A DNA stretch of 5,951 bases. Source: CALARM01 sp040217695. GTDB lineage: Bacteria > Vulcanimicrobiota > SpSt-956 > JAKJGF01. The stretch covers positions 1 to 5,951 of the forward strand of contig JBEHWO010000408.1 in NCBI GenBank assembly GCA_040217695.1, written 5' to 3'. Shown in pieces: positions 1 to 5,506 of this stretch (position 1 is the first letter of the stretch; the number at the start of each line of letters is the position of its first letter). A model generated the notes under the pieces. The model saw nothing but the letters and a program-made list of their open reading frames with translations, was not told the DNA's origin and made no database searches. The translations under genes and the position numbers were made by a program.

Positions 1-18
1 TAAGAAAAATCCTGTTTT

Positions 19-39
19 TTCACTATTCACTTTTCACTA
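19..39 (-). repeat. GTGAA-type heptamer cluster, 3 units
   Basis: Three head-to-tail 7-bp units are visible on the + strand: TTCACTA (19-25), TTCACTT (26-32) and TTCACTA (33-39). Read on the - strand they are TAGTGAA, AAGTGAA, TAGTGAA, the same family as the five-unit cluster at 5442-5476 but in the opposite orientation. The cluster lies about 50 bp from a CGCGTTA-type cluster. Confidence 0.8.
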
Positions 40-46
40 ACAACCA

Positions 47-61
47 TGACCGGTTCGGTCA
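47..61. repeat. Small hairpin-forming inverted repeat
   Basis: TGACCG (47-52) and CGGTCA (56-61) are perfect 6-bp inverted arms around a 3-nt spacer GTT. No T-rich run follows, so it does not look like an intrinsic terminator. It lies between the two heptamer clusters of the leader. Its role is unknown, and chance occurrence is possible for a stem this short. Confidence 0.4.
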
Positions 62-69
62 CAACGAAG

Positions 70-125
70 TATGAGAATTGGTTCCTCCCGTCACGCGTTA
101 CGCGTTACGCGTTACGATTCTCATA
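70..125. repeat. 9-bp inverted repeat bracketing a heptamer cluster
   Basis: TATGAGAAT at 70-78 and its exact reverse complement ATTCTCATA at 117-125 enclose the CGCGTTA cluster at 87-116. The right arm starts immediately after the last repeat bases. The arrangement could fold into a stem with the repeats in the loop, or mark the ends of a small inserted element. Only this one cluster shows such arms. Confidence 0.5.
87..116 (+). repeat. CGCGTTA heptamer cluster, 3 perfect units plus 1 variant
   Basis: Units are CCCGTCA (87-93), then CGCGTTA at 94-100, 101-107 and 108-114, followed by a partial CG (115-116). The left edge carries CCTC before the first CGT, as also seen at the clusters starting at 1798 and 5382. 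The right edge, TTACGATT, resembles the right edges at 4596 and 5501. The same heptamer recurs in four other places in the window. Confidence 0.9.
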
Positions 126-159
126 TAAATTAATAGATTTACAAAATTAAGTACAATTT

Positions 160-212
160 CCAGTAAAAGTGAAACTGCCTGTCGTAAAAAACACTATCTT
201 TCACCTGTCACT
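160..212. repeat. Degenerate GTGAA-type heptamer remnants
   Basis: AAGTGAA at 167-173 and, in opposite orientation, TTTCACC (199-205) followed by TGTCACT (206-212) match the GTGAA-type heptamer family with one or two changes each. They look like decayed copies of the clusters at 19-39 and 5442-5476. The open reading frame upstream of position 301 runs through these units, and its GTG at 169 lies inside one of them. Confidence 0.4.
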
Positions 213-217
213 TATGA

Positions 218-246
218 TTGTAATGTTGCATTTTTTCTGTTATAAT
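218..246 (+). promoter_or_regulatory. Predicted sigma70-type promoter for the GAF-GAF-PAS gene
   Basis: A -35-like TTGTAA (218-223, 4 of 6 consensus matches) is followed after exactly 17 nt by a perfect -10 box TATAAT (241-246). A TG at 238-239, one base before the -10, makes it an extended -10 (TGnTATAAT). Transcription would start near 252-255, giving a leader of about 45-50 nt before the ATG at 301. That would place the GTG at 169 upstream of the transcript. This is the best promoter match in the window; activity is inferred. Confidence 0.65.
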
Positions 247-300
247 ATAACAATTAAATCTGTAATATATTACAGGGGAACGGGGTTATTATTTCAGGCC

Positions 301-1758
301 ATGTCAGAATGTAACAGGATAGAAAAATTGCTAGATTTACTTGAAGAAAGTTTTTCCATACATTCTACCCTTAAAACGGATGTTTTACTTCATAATATTA
401 TGGAAGCTGCTACAAGAATCATGAAATCAGAGGCAAGTTCTCTTATGCTTCTCGATGAGGAAACAGATGAACTGGTTTTTGAAGTTGCCCTTGGTGAAAA
501 AAAAGAACTGCTGAGTAAAATTCGTATTAAAAACGGTGATGGTATAGCAGGACAGGTCGCAAAATCAGGTGTTCCAATTCTTGTAAACGATGTTTCTTCA
601 GATATCCGTTTCTCGCCCCAAATAGATGAACTTACCGGATTTAAAACAAGATCCGTAATATGTGCTCCATTGAAAGCAGACGGTAAAATCATAGGTGTGG
701 CAGAAGTACTGAACAGGGAAGAAGGAAAAACTTTCGCAGAAGAAGATGTCAGATTGTTTACTGTTTTTTCCCGACTTGCTGCTCTATCTATTCAGAACAG
801 CAGGATATATAATAATTTACAGGAACTTATGATTAAAGAGACACAGAACCAGTTTAACAGACTTGAAGTAATGAGCCATATCTCGGGTGTAACACTCAGC
901 GTGATGGATTTCAGTAATCTTCTCAAGGTTATGCTTGAAATAGTTATACAATCCCTGGACCTTGAAGCAGGGGTTATATATTTACTGTCTGAAAAAAATA
1001 GTGATATATTTCCTGTAGTTTTTAGAGGCTTTTATGAAGGTACACTTTTGAAAAAGCAAAAATTGAATATAAGTGAACAAATAGTTCGTGAAGTTATAGT
1101 AACTCAGAAGCCTTTAAGAATGGAAGGTTATACGGAGAAGAAGGCAGATGAAGAGATAAGTGAAGAAACTCATGTTATTGTGGGAGTCCCCATGAAGGTA
1201 AAAGAGAAAATTACAGGTTCAATCGTTGTTTTCAGTAAAAAAGGACATGATATTCAGCAGCAGGATATAGATTTTTTAAAGACTTTTGCCAGAGATGCAG
1301 CTTCTTCTCTTGAAAAAGTAGATATTCAGCAACTTTTTGGTAAATTGAAAAATAAATCCGAGTCTTATAAAAAAGCAACCTTTGAACATATTTCTCTGAA
1401 AGACAATGCAGAAATATACCAGTTAGAAACACTTTCAGAATATATTTCCGAAGCTATTCTCATAACGGATCAGGATTTTAATATTCAACTTGTGAATAAA
1501 AAAGCAGAATCTATTTTTTCTATGGCAGGAGAAAGCATGACAGGCAAAAATATTATGGATTTCCCTGCTCTTTCTCTCAGAGACAGAATAAAGGAAATTA
1601 AATCAGGATTTCTTTCCAGCAAAGAATTGAAAAAAGAGACTTTTATTGAAAAATTGCAGGAGAATAAAAATTTTAATACCACTGTATTACCCGTTTATGA
1701 TCCCTGTCTGAATCTCAGGGGACTTATAATAGTTATGTCAGAAAGTTTGTCTGTTTAA
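301..1758 (+). CDS. GAF-GAF-PAS sensor protein without output domain
   Basis: This 485-residue protein is a probable cytoplasmic signal sensor. Residues about 23-170 form a GAF domain with the hallmarks GDGIAGQVA (79-87), an FKTRS-ICAPL stretch (114-124), IIGVAEVLNR (130-139) and a closing helix. Residues about 203-340 form a second, more divergent GAF (VGVPM at 294-298, then a G-S-I-V-V strand). Residues about 377-482 look like a PAS domain (ILITD, then VNKKAESIF). The chain ends with the PAS fold: no histidine kinase, GGDEF, EAL or DNA-binding region follows, so it may act through a partner or be a kinase that lost its C-terminus. The frame is open back to a GTG at 169, but that extension is repeat-derived and contains the predicted promoter, so ATG 301 is preferred. 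No good ribosome site precedes it (AGGGG at 274-278 is too far). The ligand is unknown. Confidence 0.85.
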   Translation: MSECNRIEKLLDLLEESFSIHSTLKTDVLLHNIMEAATRIMKSEASSLMLLDEETDELVFEVALGEKKELLSKIRIKNGDGIAGQVAKSGVPILVNDVSSDIRFSPQIDELTGFKTRSVICAPLKADGKIIGVAEVLNREEGKTFAEEDVRLFTVFSRLAALSIQNSRIYNNLQELMIKETQNQFNRLEVMSHISGVTLSVMDFSNLLKVMLEIVIQSLDLEAGVIYLLSEKNSDIFPVVFRGFYEGTLLKKQKLNISEQIVREVIVTQKPLRMEGYTEKKADEEISEETHVIVGVPMKVKEKITGSIVVFSKKGHDIQQQDIDFLKTFARDAASSLEKVDIQQLFGKLKNKSESYKKATFEHISLKDNAEIYQLETLSEYISEAILITDQDFNIQLVNKKAESIFSMAGESMTGKNIMDFPALSLRDRIKEIKSGFLSSKELKKETFIEKLQENKNFNTTVLPVYDPCLNLRGLIIVMSESLSV

Positions 1759-1797
1759 TATTGTATTTGACTGCTTTGATTGTTTTAAGGTAATCCT

Positions 1798-1825
1798 CGC
1801 GTCACGTGTTACGCGTCACGCGTCA
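1798..1825 (+). repeat. CGCGTYA heptamer cluster, 4 units
   Basis: Units are CGCGTCA (1798-1804), CGTGTTA (1805-1811), CGCGTCA (1812-1818) and CGCGTCA (1819-1825). The cluster fills the middle of the 91-nt spacer between the sensor gene and the TPR gene and ends 13 nt before the latter's ribosome binding site. The left flank, TCCTCGCGT, matches the left flank of the cluster at 5382. Confidence 0.9.
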
Positions 1826-1838
1826 CTATAATAAAAAA

Positions 1839-1843
1839 AGGAG
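1839..1843 (+). promoter_or_regulatory. Ribosome binding site of the TPR gene
   Basis: AGGAG lies 6 nt upstream of the ATG at 1850, the clearest Shine-Dalgarno match in the window. It fixes the TPR protein start, which is followed directly by a signal peptide. Confidence 0.8.
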
Positions 1844-1849
1844 TAATTT

Positions 1850-2824
1850 ATGTTAAAGAAAAATTCAGTTAAACAGTTTTTTTTCTTCCTTGTTATTTTT
1901 ATTTTATCCTTCTCCTGTTGCAATGTAACCTTCGGTGAAGATGCACAGGAACATAATAAACTGGGTATGGACTATCTTAATAAACAGGAATATGACCTTG
2001 CCCTTAAAGAATTCAACCTTGCCATTAAGATTGACCCGAATTATGCAGAAGCTATAAAAAACAGAGGTAATGTATATTTTTTCCAGAATAAATTCGAAGC
2101 AGCCCTTAAAGAATATTTAAAAGCAATTTCCGTAGATCCCGGTTACTGGAATGCCTATAATAATGCTGCCAATGCATACTGGGAACTTGAAAAGGTTCAG
2201 GATGCGCTGGATTATTATGATAAGGCTATAAAAGCCAATCCGTCTGCATTATTACCATACTGGAATGCCGGTAATAAATACCTCGATCTGAAACAATATG
2301 ACAGTGCAGTAAAATATTTTCAGAAAGGTATTTCTGTAGATCCGAAAAATGCCGAACTTCATACCTATCTGGGCTATGCCCTTTATAAAATGGAAAAAAC
2401 TGAAGATGCACTCACCCACCTGAATAAAGCTATATCTCTTAATCCTGACGACAGTCTGCCCTATTATGACCTGGCAGGTATATATTATGATAAGGCTATT
2501 GTTATAAATAAACGATATGTCGAATCCACTACCAATACCGATGCAGATAAAAAGAATGCAGAAAAAGCTTTTAATTTATATCAGGAAGCGGAAAAGAATT
2601 TTTCAAAAGCTGTTGAACTGGAACCTGATAACCCTGCATACAGATATCGTCTGGGCCTCACATATTTTGCCCTTGTAGAAGACGAAAAAGCTCTTGAGCA
2701 ATATCAAAAAGGTATAGAACTCGCAAGAGATCAGGGGAAAAGTGAACTGGTAAAACTTATGCAGGATCAAATAAAAAAGATACAGGAACTTAAAGAAAAA
2801 CGTGAAGGGGGAAAAAATAAATAA
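1850..2824 (+). CDS. Secreted TPR-repeat protein
   Basis: This 324-residue protein has an N-terminal signal peptide: basic residues (KK, K), a hydrophobic core at about 10-22, and a plausible signal peptidase I site after TFG (27-29). SFSC resembles a lipobox but lacks the usual residue at -3, so a lipoprotein is less likely. The mature part is almost entirely tetratricopeptide repeats at about 31-64, 66-98, 100-132, 134-166, 168-200, 202-258 (with an insertion near 220-245) and 262-295. Several repeats end in the typical helix-B sequence A-I-x-x-x-P. The C-terminus is a charged Lys/Glu helix. TPR arrays bind other proteins, so a periplasmic scaffold or assembly factor is likely, with the partner unknown. 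The start has a good AGGAG. The stop is 2 nt before the BON-protein gene, so the two are almost certainly co-transcribed. Confidence 0.88.
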   Translation: MLKKNSVKQFFFFLVIFILSFSCCNVTFGEDAQEHNKLGMDYLNKQEYDLALKEFNLAIKIDPNYAEAIKNRGNVYFFQNKFEAALKEYLKAISVDPGYWNAYNNAANAYWELEKVQDALDYYDKAIKANPSALLPYWNAGNKYLDLKQYDSAVKYFQKGISVDPKNAELHTYLGYALYKMEKTEDALTHLNKAISLNPDDSLPYYDLAGIYYDKAIVINKRYVESTTNTDADKKNAEKAFNLYQEAEKNFSKAVELEPDNPAYRYRLGLTYFALVEDEKALEQYQKGIELARDQGKSELVKLMQDQIKKIQELKEKREGGKNK

Positions 2825-2826
2825 AT

Positions 2827-3810
2827 ATGCCAGTAAAGGTTTTTGCGTTAATTATTTTGTGTTTTTTATTCAGTACTGTTATATGTGTTGCAGAAGATAC
2901 TAAAGGAGAGTTTTTCTACAGTGATCCCTATATAATGTATTCAGTGAGAAAAGCTCTCTATGAAGATATGTCTGCAGGCAGATTTGAACTGCCAGTTACA
3001 TCGGATGCAGGCACAGTTACCATCTCGGGAGAGGCAGACAGTGAAGAAACAGCTAAAATAGCTGAAGATATAGCAATTAAAGTTTCAGGAGTAAAAAAAG
3101 TAAATAATACTATTGTAATTAATCCTTCTCTTAAAACAAAACCATTTCTGAAAAAAGATAAGGAAATAAACGATGAAGTGGCAAAAAAACTTTCTACCGT
3201 AAAAAGAGTAAAAGCCTATAAACTTGATACGGTTACAATAGGGGGAAGGGTTACTATAAAAGGCAGAGTGGATAGTCTGGATGCAGAGATTGCATCTCTG
3301 GAAATAGCCAGATCAGTAGAAGGGGTTACTTCCGTAAGGAGTAAAATTGAAGTCGATTCCGGAGTAAATGACGGTTATACCTTTGTTGCGACAAAGCTGT
3401 TGATGGTGGCAGACCCCAGGATTAACGGTTTTGGTATCCATATAGATGTAGAAGATGGCATTATAATATTAAGAGGTAATGTTGACAGTGAAGATACAAG
3501 ACAGATTGCTATAAATAAGGCCAGAGGCATAGCAGGTTCAAAAGGTGTTATAAGTTATCTTGAAGTAAATGAAACAGTGACATTAGATAAACCTGATGTA
3601 TCGGATACTACTCTTACGGCACAGGTAGAGGAACTTCTTAACGGAGATAAAGATTTATCTAAATATAATATAAAAGTATCCTGTACCAATGGAATAATTA
3701 CACTTTCCGGCACTGTTGACAGCCGGGATATTGTACTTTCTGCTGTTGAAAAAGTCAGCACTGTTCCCGGTGTAAGAGCGGTTAAAAGTGAACTTGAGAT
3801 AAAATCATGA
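2827..3810 (+). CDS. Secreted protein with four tandem BON domains
   Basis: This 327-residue protein begins with a signal peptide (hydrophobic 5-20, likely cut after CVA at 20-22). Four BON-type units follow at about 34-100, 112-176, 183-248 and 260-326. Their cores align without gaps over 36 residues (63-98, 141-176, 212-247, 290-325). Each has a strand, the conserved glycine (68, 146, 217, 295), a V/A-D-S turn, a helix, and a final V-x-V/I strand. BON domains occur in OsmY and other envelope proteins and are thought to bind phospholipid or interact with membranes; OsmY has two, so four is long. Export to the periplasm is inferred. The gene starts 2 nt after the TPR stop, with only a distant GAAGGGGGA (2804-2812) as ribosome site. 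Its stop overlaps the next start as ATGA, indicating translational coupling. Confidence 0.88.
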   Translation: MPVKVFALIILCFLFSTVICVAEDTKGEFFYSDPYIMYSVRKALYEDMSAGRFELPVTSDAGTVTISGEADSEETAKIAEDIAIKVSGVKKVNNTIVINPSLKTKPFLKKDKEINDEVAKKLSTVKRVKAYKLDTVTIGGRVTIKGRVDSLDAEIASLEIARSVEGVTSVRSKIEVDSGVNDGYTFVATKLLMVADPRINGFGIHIDVEDGIIILRGNVDSEDTRQIAINKARGIAGSKGVISYLEVNETVTLDKPDVSDTTLTAQVEELLNGDKDLSKYNIKVSCTNGIITLSGTVDSRDIVLSAVEKVSTVPGVRAVKSELEIKS

Positions 3811-4580
3811 GTGATACTATAGAATTAAGTATTGTTATTCCTGCTTATAATGAAGCGAACAGGATTGGCATTACACTGGAAAAGATGTCCCTTTATCTGT
3901 CGGGTAAACCTTTTTCTTATGAAATAATAGTTGTAGATGACGGCAGCTCCGACATTACTGCATCCGTTCTGGAAGGTTATAAGAATAAAATTCCTCAATT
4001 ATCAATTATTCGGAATGATCCTAACAGAGGTAAAGGATACAGCGTAAAAAAAGGTATATTACAGGCAAAGGGACGATATATAATTTTTTCCGATGCAGAT
4101 ATGTCTACTCCCATAGAGGAAACAGATAAATTTATGTCTGCTTTTCAGGAAGGTATTGCTCTTGCCATAGGCTCCAGACATGTCGCAGGGGCGGACATAA
4201 AGGTGAAGCAGCCCTTATATCGTCATCTAATGGGTCGTTTTTTTAATCTCTTTGTGAGAATGATAGCTCTCCCTTCCATACATGATTCGCAATGTGGTTT
4301 TAAAGGTTTCAGCAGGGAATGTGCTTTCTGTGTGTTTCAAAATATAAATACCTTTGGATACAGTTTTGATGTAGAAGTTATATATCTGGCCCATAAGTTC
4401 GGATTTAAGCTGAAGGAAATACCTGTTGTATGGATTGACAGCCCGAGCAGCAGAATTAATCCTCTTACCGATCCTTTAAAAATGTTTGTTGACGTAATCA
4501 AGATCAGATGGAAACATAGAAATACGAATTTTGTAAGAGGAAGATCTCATGGAAACGGGATCGTAACGCGTAACGCGTGA
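3807..4580 (+). CDS. Family 2 glycosyltransferase, polyprenyl-phosphate sugar transferase type (ALG5/DPM1-like)
   Basis: This 257-residue GT-A fold enzyme is predicted to move a sugar from a nucleotide donor to a polyprenyl phosphate on the cytoplasmic face of the membrane. Visible motifs are IPAYNE (11-16), VVDDGSSD (42-49), the metal-binding DAD (96-98), GSRH (122-125), DSQCGFKGF (160-168) and FDVE (187-190). The D-x-Q-C-G-F-K block and FD-E are typical of dolichyl/undecaprenyl-phosphate glucosyl- or mannosyltransferases. The exact sugar cannot be read from sequence. No transmembrane segment is evident, so it is probably membrane-peripheral. The start overlaps the BON-gene stop (ATGA). The last six codons (IVTRNA) and the stop lie largely in a CGCGTTA-type heptamer cluster, so the normal C-terminus was probably altered by repeat growth or insertion beyond the conserved domain, which ends near 240. 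Confidence 0.9.
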   Translation: MSDTIELSIVIPAYNEANRIGITLEKMSLYLSGKPFSYEIIVVDDGSSDITASVLEGYKNKIPQLSIIRNDPNRGKGYSVKKGILQAKGRYIIFSDADMSTPIEETDKFMSAFQEGIALAIGSRHVAGADIKVKQPLYRHLMGRFFNLFVRMIALPSIHDSQCGFKGFSRECAFCVFQNINTFGYSFDVEVIYLAHKFGFKLKEIPVVWIDSPSSRINPLTDPLKMFVDVIKIRWKHRNTNFVRGRSHGNGIVTRNA

Positions 4581-4597
4581 CGCGTTAAGCGTTACGA
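4561..4597. repeat. Heptamer-built hairpin containing the glycosyltransferase stop codon
   Basis: Positions 4561-4577 and 4581-4597 are inverted arms that pair at 16 of 17 positions. The mismatch comes from an A at 4588 where the repeat would have C. The 3-nt loop (4578-4580) is TGA, the glycosyltransferase stop codon. The arms are TAACGCG/CGCGTTA heptamers, so two clusters meet head to head. No T-run follows, so a rho-independent terminator is not supported. The structure could instead protect the 3' end of the upstream mRNA or weaken read-through into the methyltransferase gene. Confidence 0.8.
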
Positions 4598-4638
4598 ATC
4601 ATAATTGGCGGAATATTTACCGTTATCAGTATTTAGAA

Positions 4639-5345
4639 AAGTGGCTGTTGACAAATAAGGAAATGATCAGGGAATTTTTTGAAATTTTATTTGTTTCTAT
4701 TGAAAATTCAGTCTATAATCTGATTCAGAAGGTAAAAGAGTTTTTTTTGTTTTTCCCTGATATGAGATTTTTGTTCCTGGATATTTTCCTGTATTTCCTC
4801 TATCTTTTTTCTCCTCCTTTTCGTCTCAGAAAGTCTGAAGGACATGAACTTCCTGTTACTTTTGATGAGTTGACTTACGGAGAAACCTATTATTTCACAG
4901 CCAGAGATATATTGAAAAAAGTAAAATTCACCTCTGATGATCTGTTTATAGATGTAGGGAGCGGAAGAGGAAAGATGGTTTTTTTTGTATCTATGTATTT
5001 CCATGCCCGTGCTACCGGTATAGATATTCTTCCTACGTTTATCAACAGGAGCAATTATCTGTCAGAGAAATTAAAGCTCGACCATACAAAATTCGTCCTA
5101 TCTGATGGCAGAAATTTTGATTTTTCCTCGGGAACGGTTATTTATCTTGCCGGTACATGCTTTTCAGATTCCTCTGTTTCTCTGTTATTGAAATCCCTTC
5201 AGACCGCACCTGAAGGGGCAAAGATAATAACCCTGTCTTATCCTCTGGAGGCAGATTATTTAAAATTAATTTCAAAAGAAATAAAATATTTTTCCTGGGG
5301 AAAGAGTACGGTTTTTATTCACGAAAAAATAAATTAAGTGGCTGT
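4639..5345. repeat. 10-bp direct repeats at both edges of the methyltransferase gene
   Basis: AAGTGGCTGT occurs at 4639-4648 and again at 5336-5345. The first copy ends at the possible TTG start, and the second overlaps the TAA stop (5335-5337). A direct repeat placed exactly at the two borders of one gene may mark insertion or recombination, but at 10 bp it could also be chance. Only the two end copies are the repeat; the span between them is the gene. Confidence 0.4.
4663..5337 (+). CDS. DOT1-like class I SAM-dependent methyltransferase with hydrophobic N-terminus
   Basis: This protein has 224 residues from ATG 4663; an in-frame TTG at 4648 would add five. Numbering from the TTG, residues about 6-58 are very rich in Phe/Leu and may form a membrane-associated segment (40-57). 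A class I methyltransferase follows: TYGET (76-80), motif I DVGSGRGK (102-109), GID (124-126) for the ribose, SDG (152-154) near the adenine site, and an IYLAGTCF strand (165-172). The spacing from YGET to DDLF and D-x-GSG matches the eukaryotic DOT1 lysine methyltransferase core as I recall it. The bacterial substrate is unknown, and the DOT1 N-N-F motif is replaced by AGTCF. Start choice is weak: AAGGA is only 1 nt before ATG 4663, and no good site precedes TTG 4648. It lies 82 nt after the glycosyltransferase, beyond the hairpin. Confidence 0.8.
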   Translation: MIREFFEILFVSIENSVYNLIQKVKEFFLFFPDMRFLFLDIFLYFLYLFSPPFRLRKSEGHELPVTFDELTYGETYYFTARDILKKVKFTSDDLFIDVGSGRGKMVFFVSMYFHARATGIDILPTFINRSNYLSEKLKLDHTKFVLSDGRNFDFSSGTVIYLAGTCFSDSSVSLLLKSLQTAPEGAKIITLSYPLEADYLKLISKEIKYFSWGKSTVFIHEKIN

Positions 5346-5381
5346 AAGAAAATAACTCTGGCAAATTATGGTTTTTCTCCT

Positions 5382-5402
5382 CGCGTTACGCGTTACGCGT
5401 CA
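5382..5402 (+). repeat. CGCGTTA heptamer cluster, 3 units
   Basis: Units are CGCGTTA (5382-5388), CGCGTTA (5389-5395) and CGCGTCA (5396-5402). The cluster is preceded by TCCT, so it has the same TCCTCGCGT left edge as the cluster at 1798. It lies 44 nt after the methyltransferase stop. Confidence 0.9.
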
Positions 5403-5441
5403 AGATTGTAAATATGATAAGGTTATTTTTTTACAACCCCT

Positions 5442-5476
5442 AAGTGAAAGGTGAAAAGTGAGTAGTGAGTGGTGAA
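5442..5476 (+). repeat. GTGAA-type heptamer cluster, 5 units
   Basis: Units are AAGTGAA (5442-5448), AGGTGAA (5449-5455), AAGTGAG (5456-5462), TAGTGAG (5463-5469) and TGGTGAA (5470-5476), consensus WRGTGAR. The cluster runs directly into a CGCGTTA-type cluster starting at 5479. It is the longest cluster of this family here and is in the opposite orientation to the one at 19-39. Confidence 0.85.
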
Positions 5477-5478
5477 CA

Positions 5479-5501
5479 CGCATTACGCATCACACGTTAC
5501 G
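5479..5501 (+). repeat. Variant CGCGTTA-type heptamer cluster, 3 units
   Basis: Units are CGCATTA (5479-5485), CGCATCA (5486-5492) and CACGTTA (5493-5499), followed by CG (5500-5501). The units are more diverged than at other clusters. The cluster ends 5 nt before the ATG of the ComB-family gene, so it occupies the position where a ribosome binding site would be expected. Confidence 0.8.
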
Positions 5502-5506
5502 AATTT

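Noticed and set aside
390..692. Open frame of about 100 codons on the - strand inside the sensor gene
   Set aside because: It lies opposite a clear GAF domain, shows no recognisable domain and no ribosome site; it is an antisense shadow.
1827..1832. Perfect TATAAT before the TPR gene
   Set aside because: No -35 element lies 16-18 nt upstream, where there is only heptamer sequence, and a start 7 nt downstream would fall on the ribosome binding site at 1839-1843.
1910..1925. Lipoprotein signal (SFSC) in the TPR protein
   Set aside because: The residue at -3 is Ser rather than Leu or a similar residue, and a plausible signal peptidase I site follows a few residues later, so lipidation is not favoured.
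4561..4597. Hairpin after the glycosyltransferase as a rho-independent terminator
   Set aside because: The stem is strong, but it is not followed by a T-run (AATCATAATTGG follows), so intrinsic termination is not supported.
4708..5004. Open frame of about 98 codons on the - strand inside the methyltransferase gene
   Set aside because: It is opposite conserved methyltransferase motifs, and its Lys/Ser-rich product reflects the Phe/Leu-rich coding strand; no independent support.
5382..5501. Repeats read as a CRISPR array
   Set aside because: Units are 7 bp and contiguous, with no unique spacers of 25-40 bp and no cas genes nearby.
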